From: Flavobacteriales bacterium UBA2040
GTDB lineage: Bacteria; Bacteroidota; Bacteroidia; Flavobacteriales_D; Crocinitomicaceae
Assembly: GCA_002332715.1 (NCBI GenBank)
Contig: DDBE01000181.1
Span: 1 to 31,795 of the forward strand
Direction: 5' to 3'
Length of the DNA stretch: 31,795 nt
Under the pieces are notes generated by a model. That model did not search any database, was not told the origin of the DNA, and saw only the letters and a program-made list of their open reading frames with translations. The translations under genes were made by a program, and so were the position numbers. The first letter of the stretch is position 1; each line of letters starts with the position of its first letter. Shown piece after piece: positions 16,441 to 23,440 of this stretch.

Positions 16441-18336
16441 TTATTTTAACACATTTAGCTCGAGCCATTTATAATCTGGCAGAGCTCGTTTTGGGTATTT
16501 TCCTTTCACTATTCCTTTTTTCAACACCAATAAAGAAGGATTTGATCTTGCGATTGCTTTCAATTCTGTTTCATCAGTTATAAAAACAGGAATGCTGAAA
16601 TTGTATTTCTTTTTAAAAGCACGAACATCTTCCATGGAGGAACTTACGAGCATTATCATCGGAATATTGTCCTTTTGTGACTTTTTAAGAATGTCTTTTA
16701 ACTTTTCAATTTCAGACCAATCGGCGTCGTTTAGATTTCTGACCGATAGAATGATCAATTTTTTCAGTTTCAGAATATCTTCTCGGATGTTTAGTTCAGT
16801 GAAGTCTTCATTTCTTCGCTGAACGGTATCCAAAATTCGGAACCCTACAAATTGTTCGGACAATATCTTTGTATCGCCAACTTTCAGGGAATAAATCGTA
16901 TCATTCTCCTTATCATAAAGCCGAATGAATGATTCGTTCTTTTCGGCGAATCTATCCGTAATAAAGGAAAACTGTAGGTAATCATTGTTAATCTCCTCAT
17001 AAGGCAAAAAGGGATTGAATTGTTCCGTAATCGATGAAAGGCGAGTTTCTACAATAGCTTCTTGTCGACTGCTGATGTATTTCCAATCTTTGTTTTCCCA
17101 AATTTTGGAGTCCGAATATTCTTTTGAATTAGCATCGTACACTCGTTTTTTTCCTGATTTGGAATTTCGATAGGTTAAAAAATTTAAGTAAACTCCATCT
17201 TTACCATCATTCATTTTTTGGCTTAGATTGCTACCTACAGCATACGCTCTGTAATCTTTTAATGGTTCATACAATAGAACATAGGCAACCAGCAAACTTG
17301 ATAGCACAAGTAAATAAAGATTGAGATACCAAAATGATTTCGGATTTGTCGTTTCTTTACGCAGTATCCACATACCTCCAATAAAGCTAAAAAAGGCAAA
17401 GAGTATTGGGAGCCACCAAGCAAATAACCAACTGAGTAGGGCAATCAGTGCTAGACTCGTCAACCAATACAGCAATTTTTTCTTTCCGGGAATTTGGTTT
17501 TTTTTGAAGGCAGCCAATAAAATCCAGATACTGAAATAAAGCAGAACCAAATCTTTCCAATACGACTCAGTTGGCGTCAATGATCTACCAATGGAACCTT
17601 TCATCGCATCGCCAAAACAGCCGCAATCGCTCACACACTGGGGATTCATGGTTTCGTCGACGACAATTTCTCCAACACGACTAACAATTTTTATAGACTT
17701 GTCTGTTTTCGCTTTTTTCAATAAACCTTGACCAACCGGGTCAGCCAATTCATATCTATTTCTATCGGTGAATTTTACTTCGGGGCGGCAATTATCCGTG
17801 TGCCAAGTAAGAAAAGTGAAAAATAACATCAAACCAACAATGAGCACTGAAACGCCTTTTAAACGCTGACCAAGCACTACAAGAATGCCTAATGTTATTT
17901 CGAAGATACAGACTAGGACAGAGACTGATAAAGCCGATTCACCGAAACCTTCGAGACTAAATTCAGGCATATTGAACCATTCTTTGATTCGATACGCAAG
18001 GGCACCATCTTCAAAATACTCTTGTAGTTTATATGAAAACCCGATTGGATCGTTGGCTTTCACGAGACCAGAAACAATAAAAATACTACCGACTATGACT
18101 CGGCTAGCGTTGCCTATTGCTATTCTCCCTTTGAAAACGATTAATCCGAAAATTGAAAATAAAAGTATAGCAAAACCAGTAATTTTTAAAACCGTCGGGT
18201 TTCCAGATAAATCAGACCGAAAGGCGAGCACCAAAAGCGAAACACTTACGATATTTAGCGCAACGAAAATCACATTGAACAAAAAGGATCGTCCTGCGAC
18301 GGTTGCTTTTGGTCTCATGACAGTCTTTCTACTCAT
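16441..18336 (-). CDS. DoxX/BT_3928-type membrane protein with C-terminal thioredoxin-like domain
   Basis: This 631-residue inner-membrane protein has about eight hydrophobic segments in its first 360 residues. The DoxX-like core includes SRVIVGSIFIVSGLVKANDP (about 79-98), TWHTDNCRPEVKF, and a cysteine cluster CVSDCGCFGDAM (about 237), followed by a Trp/Lys segment SYWKDLVLLY, as in the Bacteroidota DoxX subgroup exemplified by BT_3928. From about 525 to 625 the pattern (KKLIILSVRNLNDADWSEIE, then IPVFITDETELKAIA and PSLLVLKKGIVKG) suggests a thioredoxin-like fold, but no CxxC redox motif is visible there. The start overlaps the DUF1599 stop by 8 bp. The cysteine cluster suggests a redox or metal function (inference); the substrate is unknown. 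Confidence 0.85.
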   Translation of the reverse strand: MSRKTVMRPKATVAGRSFLFNVIFVALNIVSVSLLVLAFRSDLSGNPTVLKITGFAILLFSIFGLIVFKGRIAIGNASRVIVGSIFIVSGLVKANDPIGFSYKLQEYFEDGALAYRIKEWFNMPEFSLEGFGESALSVSVLVCIFEITLGILVVLGQRLKGVSVLIVGLMLFFTFLTWHTDNCRPEVKFTDRNRYELADPVGQGLLKKAKTDKSIKIVSRVGEIVVDETMNPQCVSDCGCFGDAMKGSIGRSLTPTESYWKDLVLLYFSIWILLAAFKKNQIPGKKKLLYWLTSLALIALLSWLFAWWLPILFAFFSFIGGMWILRKETTNPKSFWYLNLYLLVLSSLLVAYVLLYEPLKDYRAYAVGSNLSQKMNDGKDGVYLNFLTYRNSKSGKKRVYDANSKEYSDSKIWENKDWKYISSRQEAIVETRLSSITEQFNPFLPYEEINNDYLQFSFITDRFAEKNESFIRLYDKENDTIYSLKVGDTKILSEQFVGFRILDTVQRRNEDFTELNIREDILKLKKLIILSVRNLNDADWSEIEKLKDILKKSQKDNIPMIMLVSSSMEDVRAFKKKYNFSIPVFITDETELKAIARSNPSLLVLKKGIVKGKYPKRALPDYKWLELNVLK

Positions 18337-18868
18337 TGCCTAAATGAATTAAAGAAAAAACAGAATAATTAAGCATGTCATAATAATTGGCATCGATGCC
18401 TTCGCTAATTAACGTTGAACCGTCGTTGTCTTCAATTTGTTTCACTCTTAAAATCTTCATCAGAATCAAATCCGTTAAAGAACTCACCCGCATATCTCGC
18501 CAAGCTTCGCCGTAATCGTGGTTCTTTTTCAGCATTAAATCATGAGCTGTAACCGCATATGTATTGAATAGACGCAAAGCCTCTTCCGCAGAAAGTTCCT
18601 TATCCACAAGATTTTTCTCTTCCAACTGGATAATTGCCATGATGCAATAATTGACAATTGCCATGAATTCACCGTTAATGCTCTCTCCTACTTCATTTTT
18701 TCCAGTTTCCTGAATCGTCCGAATTCTTTGAGCTTTAATGAAAATTTGATCGGTCAGAGAACTTGGACGAAGAATTCGCCACGCCGTGCCGTAATCTTTT
18801 GTTTTCTTGATGAAAACTTCTTTGCATTGATTTACTATTTTTGTGTATTCCGTTGAGGTCTTGTTCAT
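18329..18868 (-). CDS. DUF1599 (Nmad1-type) tandem-domain protein
   Basis: With the ATG at 18868 this is a 179-residue cytoplasmic protein; the frame opens further only at a TTG at 18892, three bases from the divergent folP ATG. It contains two copies of one unit: KKTKDYGTAWRILRPSSLTD followed by QIFIKAQRIRTIQE, and KKNHDYGEAWRDMRVSSLTD followed by LILMKILRVKQIED. This pattern is the DUF1599 family, which I recall as renamed nucleotide modification associated domain 1. Most Bacteroidota carry it beside BT_3928-type DoxX and tpiA genes, as here, so the order looks ancestral rather than acquired. The biochemical function is unknown. It is the first gene of the long minus-strand cluster. Confidence 0.88.
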   Translation of the reverse strand: MNKTSTEYTKIVNQCKEVFIKKTKDYGTAWRILRPSSLTDQIFIKAQRIRTIQETGKNEVGESINGEFMAIVNYCIMAIIQLEEKNLVDKELSAEEALRLFNTYAVTAHDLMLKKNHDYGEAWRDMRVSSLTDLILMKILRVKQIEDNDGSTLISEGIDANYYDMLNYSVFSLIHLGNE

Positions 18869-18895
18869 TTTATTAGTTATGGGCGAAATCAAGAG

Positions 18896-19741
18896 ATGAA
18901 GATAAAGAAAACGACAAAAATGAAGATGCTGATTCGTGATAAGTTATCAGAATTTACTGACAATTTAGTTATGGGAATTCTAAATGTTACGCCCGATTCA
19001 TTTTATGACAAGAGTCGTGTTTCAACTGATACGGAATTATTGAAAACGGCTGAAAAAATGCTTTCGGAAGGCGCTGACATTCTTGATTTGGGAGGTTATT
19101 CAAGTCGCCCAGGGGCAAATGATATTTCTATTCGTGAAGAAATAAGCCGAATACAACCTTCTATACGTGTTTTGAGAAGAGAATTTCCCGAAGCATTGAT
19201 TTCTTTGGATACTTTTCGATCGCAAGTGGCGCAATTAGGATTAGATGAAGGAATCGACATCATTAACGACATAAGTGCGGGACATTTAGATGTAGAATTG
19301 CCCAAAATCGTTGCAGAACACAAAGTGCCATATATCATCATGCACATGCGTGGAACTCCACAAACTATGCAGAGCATGGCAGAATATGAGAATATTACCC
19401 AAGAATTGTTTTATTATTTTAATGAAAGAATCCGTACTTTACATCAAATGGGAATTCATGATTTAATCATCGACCCTGGTTTCGGTTTTGCAAAAACGGT
19501 CGAGGACAATTACGAGATTATAGAAAATCTTGAGATTTTTAAAAAATTAGAATGCCCAATTTTAGTTGGAATTTCAAGGAAATCATTTATTCAGAAGAAA
19601 TTTAAAGTTTCCATAAACGAGACATTGACTGCTACTAATCAACTCCATAAAGAGCTTTTAATGAAGGGCGCTCAGATAATTCGTACGCATGATGTAGGTG
19701 AGTTAAAACTGTTGATCGAAGAGTTAAAAACGATGCTTTAA
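18896..19741 (+). CDS. folP: Dihydropteroate synthase
   Basis: FolP joins p-aminobenzoate to hydroxymethyl-dihydropterin pyrophosphate in folate synthesis and is the sulfonamide target. The TIM-barrel landmarks are all present: VMGILNVTPDSFYDKS, ADILDLGGYSSRPGA, ISLDTFRSQVA, IDIINDISAG, YIIMHMRGTPQTMQ, LIIDPGFGFAKTVEDNYEI, CPILVGISRKSFIQK and IIRTHDVGEL. The length of 281 residues is normal. The first ATG is at 18896, but Met codons at 18920 and 18926 also fit, because the stretch before LIRDKLSEF is a lysine-rich leader without family similarity. The divergent DUF1599 gene starts at 18868, so promoters for both must lie in or near 18869-18925. Confidence 0.96.
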   Translation: MKIKKTTKMKMLIRDKLSEFTDNLVMGILNVTPDSFYDKSRVSTDTELLKTAEKMLSEGADILDLGGYSSRPGANDISIREEISRIQPSIRVLRREFPEALISLDTFRSQVAQLGLDEGIDIINDISAGHLDVELPKIVAEHKVPYIIMHMRGTPQTMQSMAEYENITQELFYYFNERIRTLHQMGIHDLIIDPGFGFAKTVEDNYEIIENLEIFKKLECPILVGISRKSFIQKKFKVSINETLTATNQLHKELLMKGAQIIRTHDVGELKLLIEELKTML

Positions 19742-19771
19742 TTTCTGGTTCGTCCAATTTTAAAAAAAAAT

Positions 19772-19803
19772 TTAGACCAAAAGGACTTTTTTCTTTACTT
19801 TCG
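19772..19803 (+). promoter_or_regulatory. Probable Bacteroidota-type promoter for the T9SS cargo/porP pair
   Basis: TACTTTCG at 19796-19803 matches the -7 consensus TAnnTTTG at all but one base. TTAG at 19772-19775, 20 bases upstream, is a one-mismatch -33 element (consensus TTTG). The cargo ATG follows at 19825, leaving a leader of about 15 nt. The 83-bp gap after folP is otherwise A/T-rich and empty. Confidence 0.5.
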
Positions 19804-19824
19804 TAGACCTATATAAAAACGAGT

Positions 19825-20643
19825 ATGAAAATAATAATTGCTTTTTTTGCCTTTTTACTGATTCCATTTTCTAATTTCTCTCAGATTCAGGCCGGTTTTG
19901 CTTTTGACGATTCCATTTGTGTTGGGGATTGCATCTTTTTTCAAGACACCTCGGTTGGATTAGTCACGTCTTACAATTGGAGTTTTATTGGCGGAACACC
20001 TTCTGCCTCTACAGCAGTAAATCCAGGACCCATTTGTTTTACAACAGCGGGGACTTACAATATTTCCCTTGGAATTATTGGCTCAGATGGCCCAAGTGCG
20101 GTAACGCATACTATACTAGTCGGTAATTATATGGATTCTATGGATGTCAGCAATGACACATTAATAGAAATGGGCGGAGCAGCTTATCTTGCTGCAAATG
20201 GATTCCCGGGCGGAGGAACCTATAACTGGATTCCGAATAATATCTTTGAATGCCCTAATTGTCCAGAAACAGTAGGTTCGCCTTTGATCCCTACTAACGC
20301 AATTGTTCAGTACATTTCACCAGAAGGTTGCGCAATACAAGACACCATTTTTGTTGGAATAGATTTTAAAGATGTAATCGACGTTCCGAATAGTTTTTCG
20401 CCGGATGATAATGGAACAAACGACAAAGTTTATCTGAAAGGACCTGGAATTGTAACTATGACTTTCCGAATATTTGATCGTTATGGACAAAAAATGTTTG
20501 AAACTTCTGACCAATCTGAAGGTTGGGACGGAACTTTCAACGGAAGAAAATTACCGCCTTCTACATTCGCGTGGACGGCTGAATACTCACTCATTGGAGG
20601 CCTTACAGATGTTAAGTCTGGAACGATAACTCTTATTAAATAA
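19825..20643 (+). CDS. Secreted PKD-like protein with T9SS type-B sorting domain
   Basis: The 272-residue protein has a signal peptide (about 1-19, ending NFS before Gln). A PKD-like beta sandwich follows at about 25-110 (CIFFQDTSVGLVTSYNWSF and FTTAGTYNISLGI). Next is a short Cys-containing segment (NIFECPNCPET). Residues of about 183-272 form the gliding motility-associated C-terminal domain: DVPNSFSPDDNGTNDKVYL, FRIFDRYGQKMFET, GWDGTFNGRKLPPSTFAW and a final strand ending in Lys. That domain directs type-B cargo through the type IX secretion system. A porP/sprF gene starts 7 bp downstream, the usual partner for type-B cargo. Ligand and surface function are unknown. Confidence 0.92.
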   Translation: MKIIIAFFAFLLIPFSNFSQIQAGFAFDDSICVGDCIFFQDTSVGLVTSYNWSFIGGTPSASTAVNPGPICFTTAGTYNISLGIIGSDGPSAVTHTILVGNYMDSMDVSNDTLIEMGGAAYLAANGFPGGGTYNWIPNNIFECPNCPETVGSPLIPTNAIVQYISPEGCAIQDTIFVGIDFKDVIDVPNSFSPDDNGTNDKVYLKGPGIVTMTFRIFDRYGQKMFETSDQSEGWDGTFNGRKLPPSTFAWTAEYSLIGGLTDVKSGTITLIK

Positions 20644-20650
20644 ACAGGAA

Positions 20651-21655
20651 ATGAAAAAAACACTTATCCTTTTATCTATATTTTTTTCCAGTATATCCTT
20701 TGCTCAGCAAGATCCTCATTTCAGTATGTGGTACAGTTCGCCTTCGTTATTGAATCCTGCATCAACGGCTACAATGGAACAAGACGTTACTTTCTTTACC
20801 AATTACCGAGCGCAATGGCTTTCTGCATTACCGAACCAAATCAGAACGAATGCGGTGAGTGCTGAAATAAAATTGGGGAATGAAAGATTGCAAAGTGGTT
20901 GGTTTGGCGTTGGAGCTCAATACAACAACGATGCAACTGGCGACGCACAAATAATGTCTCACATCGTTTCTATTCCTGTTAATTATGTTTGGGAAGGATA
21001 TGAAAAGTCCTATTTCTCTTTAGGGATTAAGCCAGGAATTATTAATAGATCACTGAATAATAATATCCAAACTTGGGACAACCAATGGAATGGAATTGCT
21101 TTTGACAATACCTTATTGTCAAACGAGGCAGGGATTAATAAAAGTACACGACTTACTGTCGGAGCAGGAATGTACTACAAAAAATTATATCGAGATGGAT
21201 CTAAATTTGATATCGGATTTTCCGCAAATCATTTGAATGCACCTGACCAAGGATTTCGCTCACTTTCTTTTCAAACCTTCCGTCAGTATATTTTTCATAC
21301 AAGCGGTAGTATCAAATTGGATAGATACAAATTCTTATTGTCTCCTCAATTGATTACAATGTTCCAAGGTCCTCACAGAGATTTGATCATAGGAACATCT
21401 TTCGATATTCTGCTAGACGAAGGTTCTCGAAGAACAACTTTCGAGCAAGAAACGATGTTTAGCGTCGGATTGAATTACAGATGGAATGACGCATTAATCA
21501 CTTCGGTTATGATGAAATGGAATGGTTTCCAAGTTGGATTGTCGTATGACGCTATGTTGAATATCAACAGAATTCCTACGAAAACGGCCGGAGCATTTGA
21601 ATTGTTCTTGAAATATTCTTTCTACAAAGAACAAAGAAAACGTTTCATCCGATAG
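20651..21655 (+). CDS. PorP/SprF family type IX secretion protein
   Basis: The 334-residue protein has a signal peptide (MKKTLILLSIFFSSISFA before Gln) and the PorP/SprF hallmark start QQDPHFSMWYSSPSLLNPAS followed by TFFTNYRAQWLS. Many amphipathic strands follow (WFGVGAQYNNDATGD, TVGAGMYYKKLYRDGSKFDI, VGLSYDAMLNINR), and it ends with a strand and basic residues (GAFELFLKYSFYKEQRKRF), consistent with an outer-membrane beta barrel. It lies 7 bp after a type-B cargo gene. In Flavobacterium johnsoniae SprF is needed to secrete its neighbour SprB, so this protein probably serves the adjacent cargo (family knowledge plus context). Confidence 0.93.
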   Translation: MKKTLILLSIFFSSISFAQQDPHFSMWYSSPSLLNPASTATMEQDVTFFTNYRAQWLSALPNQIRTNAVSAEIKLGNERLQSGWFGVGAQYNNDATGDAQIMSHIVSIPVNYVWEGYEKSYFSLGIKPGIINRSLNNNIQTWDNQWNGIAFDNTLLSNEAGINKSTRLTVGAGMYYKKLYRDGSKFDIGFSANHLNAPDQGFRSLSFQTFRQYIFHTSGSIKLDRYKFLLSPQLITMFQGPHRDLIIGTSFDILLDEGSRRTTFEQETMFSVGLNYRWNDALITSVMMKWNGFQVGLSYDAMLNINRIPTKTAGAFELFLKYSFYKEQRKRFIR

Positions 21656-21700
21656 TTTTGAGTTTAAAACATTGAATCCCGTTTCGTTCCGATAGTTATT
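21641..21700. repeat. Imperfect direct repeat flanking the porP stop
   Basis: CGTTTCATCCGATAGTTTT (21641-21659) contains the last porP codons and its TAG stop. CGTTTCGTTCCGATAGTTATT (21680-21700) repeats it with few changes in the 64-bp convergent gap. GAATCC (21674-21679) and GGATTC (21701-21706) could also form a short stem, with a T run from 21715, but the stem is too weak to call a terminator. Confidence 0.4.
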
Positions 21701-21719
21701 GGATTCTGGACAGGTTTTT

Positions 21720-22637
21720 TTATTTCAAGTAACTTCCAGCGATCAGTCCACCTGTGTGCAAGAAGACAATCTTTCGGTTCTCGATATCTGAATTTTTGTA
21801 GTAATCCTGTAAAGCAAAAAAGGCTTTTCCTGTATAAATTGGGTCTAGACCTAAATCATGCTCCTCTTTCATTTTCAATATGAAGTTTAACAATTCCTCG
21901 GTCGTTTTGCCGTAACCTCCGAAGTGATATTCAGCGTGAATATTCAATCTCGATAAAACTTGACCAACGGATTCCGGATCAAATCCAGCGAACTTCATTA
22001 TATCGCTTATTTCCATACTTACATCAAACCCTTTTAAGATGGGAACGGCTTGAATAGTCTGATTTACATTACAACTCAAGGCCAAACCAATGCTTGTTGT
22101 GCACGTTCCTTGGGCAACCCAAATTTCGTCGAATTCATTTTGTAATTCAGATACAATTTCTTGACAACCGATTATACCTAGGTAGCTCTTCCCTCCTTCT
22201 GGAATAATATAATGACTGCGGAATTCGTCTTTTAGTTCGTTCTTGTATTCAAAGTCATCTTTTAAATGATATTCCTCCCGAGAAACGAAACGGAATTGCA
22301 TGCCCCACTTAGAACATTGACGTAGAATATCATTGCTCTTTTCATTGAGTTCATCACCTCTAACGATAGCCATAGATTCTAATCCAAAAGAATAACAAGC
22401 ATGAGCAGTTGCCAACAAATGATTCGAATAAGCACCACCGAAGGTCAAAATTCCTGTTTTTCCCAAATGTTTTACTTGAAGTATATTGAACTTTAACTTC
22501 CTCCATTTGTTACCAGATACGGCATCGTGAATTAAATCGTCACGTTTTATCGTGAGGGACAAATTTCTTTCCTTCATCCAATCCAAATGAAATGCTTGGA
22601 CGGGAGATGGAACTTTGTATAATTCGCTTGCTTGCAT
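21720..22637 (-). CDS. PLP-dependent ACC deaminase / D-cysteine desulfhydrase-like enzyme
   Basis: With the ATG at 22637 the product is 305 residues; the frame extends upstream only to a TTG at 22661. It belongs to the tryptophan synthase beta-like PLP fold. The PLP-lysine region is SGNKWRKLKFNILQ, preceded by LTIKRDDLIHDA. GGAYSNHLLATAHACYSFGL is the substrate/PLP-binding loop, and VAQGTCTTSIGLALS and FLHTGGLIAG are the glycine-rich phosphate-side loops. These match the 1-aminocyclopropane-1-carboxylate deaminase/D-cysteine desulfhydrase subgroup. In bacteria without plant contact such proteins usually act as D-cysteine desulfhydrases, but the substrate cannot be settled from sequence alone. 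Divergent from the DUF5522 gene, with only 24 bp between ATGs. Confidence 0.9.
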   Translation of the reverse strand: MQASELYKVPSPVQAFHLDWMKERNLSLTIKRDDLIHDAVSGNKWRKLKFNILQVKHLGKTGILTFGGAYSNHLLATAHACYSFGLESMAIVRGDELNEKSNDILRQCSKWGMQFRFVSREEYHLKDDFEYKNELKDEFRSHYIIPEGGKSYLGIIGCQEIVSELQNEFDEIWVAQGTCTTSIGLALSCNVNQTIQAVPILKGFDVSMEISDIMKFAGFDPESVGQVLSRLNIHAEYHFGGYGKTTEELLNFILKMKEEHDLGLDPIYTGKAFFALQDYYKNSDIENRKIVFLHTGGLIAGSYLK

Positions 22638-22657
22638 ATTTTTAAAACGTATTTTTG
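22628..22657 (+). promoter_or_regulatory. Bacteroidota-type promoter for the DUF5522 gene
   Basis: TTG at 22628-22630 and TATTTTTG at 22650-22657 fit the -33 (TTTG) and -7 (TAnnTTTG) elements with exactly 19 bases between them. The -33 part lies inside the opposing PLP-enzyme gene. The ATG of the DUF5522 gene at 22662 is five bases from the end of the -7 box, so the transcript is predicted to be leaderless or nearly so. On the other strand TACGTTTT (22651-22644) is a one-mismatch -7 box for the PLP-enzyme gene. Confidence 0.6.
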
Positions 22658-22661
22658 CCAA

Positions 22662-22850
22662 ATGATAGATGATTTCTCTTCCTTCTCAAAGCGTGGAAAA
22701 CTAGATCCAGAAGATTTTTATACCACACCAGAAGGTTATATTGTTTTCACAGAGAAATACCATCTAAAGCGTCGATATTGTTGTAAAAGTGGCTGTAAAC
22801 ATTGTCCTTATGGTTATAACAGATCTACTGGCCGAGTCGAAAAAACTTAA
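22662..22850 (+). CDS. DUF5522 family cysteine-rich small protein
   Basis: The 62-residue product has the DUF5522 pattern: an acidic-aromatic stretch LDPEDFYTTPEGYIVFTEKY, then HLKRRYCCKSGCKHCPYGYN. The four cysteines (C-C-x3-C-x2-C) probably bind a metal ion or an iron-sulfur cluster (inference); the family function is not known to me. I use the ATG at 22662 because it puts MIDD just ahead of the family core and fits the promoter; upstream the frame has only a TTG at 22632. The TAA shares TTAA with the stop of the acyltransferase gene on the other strand. Confidence 0.88.
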   Translation: MIDDFSSFSKRGKLDPEDFYTTPEGYIVFTEKYHLKRRYCCKSGCKHCPYGYNRSTGRVEKT

Positions 22851-23386
22851 CGGACCCCATTTTCTGGAAAACGTCCTTTGTAATTTCGAAGAATATCTTT
22901 TATTCCTTCAATATCCTTTTGAACATCACCCGTTGGCTTAAACTCTCCATAAAATCCACCAATTTTCTTTTCGTAATCCATGTATCCAACATAAATCGGA
23001 ACCTTTGCCTTCTGCGCGATGTAATAAAAGCCTTTTTTCCAATTTGGGCTATAACTTCTCGTTCCTTCAGGTGTAAAAATCATAAACATCTCGTCGTTGT
23101 CGTTGAAATATTTCACGGCTTGATCGGTAATGTTGGATCCTTTTTTTCTATCAACAGGAATACCTCCAATTGCTTTTAGAATAAATCCTAGTGGAAAAAA
23201 GAAAAGTTCCTTTTTAATTAAAATCTTAGTATTGACACCAAACTGAGAAAACGCAATTCTCCCAATAATAAAATCCCAATTGGAGGTGTGTGGTCCCATT
23301 ACCACAACGCATTTCTTTACATCAGGCGCGTTGGAGTCTATTTTCCAGCCAAAAAGTTTAAGAATTTTAAACAGTATTTTTCCCAT
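22847..23386 (-). CDS. 1-acyl-glycerol-3-phosphate acyltransferase-like (LPLAT) protein
   Basis: With the ATG at 23386 the product is 179 residues; the frame extends only to a TTG at 23410, which lies upstream of the likely -7 box. The LPLAT motifs are clear: HTSNWD (the catalytic HX4D), GGIPVDRKKGS (motif II-like, arginine contacts the phosphate) and FTPEGTRSYSPNWKKGFYYI (motif III, EGTR), then a hydrophobic VPIYVGYMD strand (motif IV-like). It should acylate a lysophospholipid or a similar lipid at the membrane. This short version, with few hydrophobic segments, resembles the Bacteroidota LPLAT subgroup rather than canonical PlsC, so the precise acceptor is unsure. Confidence 0.9.
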   Translation of the reverse strand: MGKILFKILKLFGWKIDSNAPDVKKCVVVMGPHTSNWDFIIGRIAFSQFGVNTKILIKKELFFFPLGFILKAIGGIPVDRKKGSNITDQAVKYFNDNDEMFMIFTPEGTRSYSPNWKKGFYYIAQKAKVPIYVGYMDYEKKIGGFYGEFKPTGDVQKDIEGIKDILRNYKGRFPENGVR

Positions 23387-23390
23387 ACTG

Positions 23391-23398
23391 CAAATATA
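23391..23398 (-). promoter_or_regulatory. -7 box for the LPLAT gene
   Basis: On the minus strand the sequence reads TATATTTG, a full match to TAnnTTTG. The ATG at 23386 begins five bases after the box, the same spacing as at the DUF5522 gene, again predicting a nearly leaderless message. No convincing -33 element is visible at the expected distance. Confidence 0.5.
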
Positions 23399-23416
23399 GT
23401 ATTTCGCCAATTATCG

Positions 23417-23424
23417 TACTTTTG
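23417..23424 (+). promoter_or_regulatory. -7 box for the 459-residue membrane-anchored protein gene
   Basis: TACTTTTG is a full match to the Bacteroidota -7 consensus TAnnTTTG. The ATG follows at 23441, leaving a leader of about 10 nt. It is back to back with the LPLAT -7 box, so both promoters share 54 bp. No good -33 element is visible. Confidence 0.5.
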
Positions 23425-23440
23425 AAAATAGTTAACACTA

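Noticed and set aside
21656..21719. Intrinsic terminator between porP and the PLP enzyme
   Set aside because: The best stem is 6 bp with a 21-base loop and the T run is eight bases away; too weak to call.
23387..23410. TTG start for the LPLAT gene
   Set aside because: It lies upstream of the -7 box, so it would not be in the transcript.
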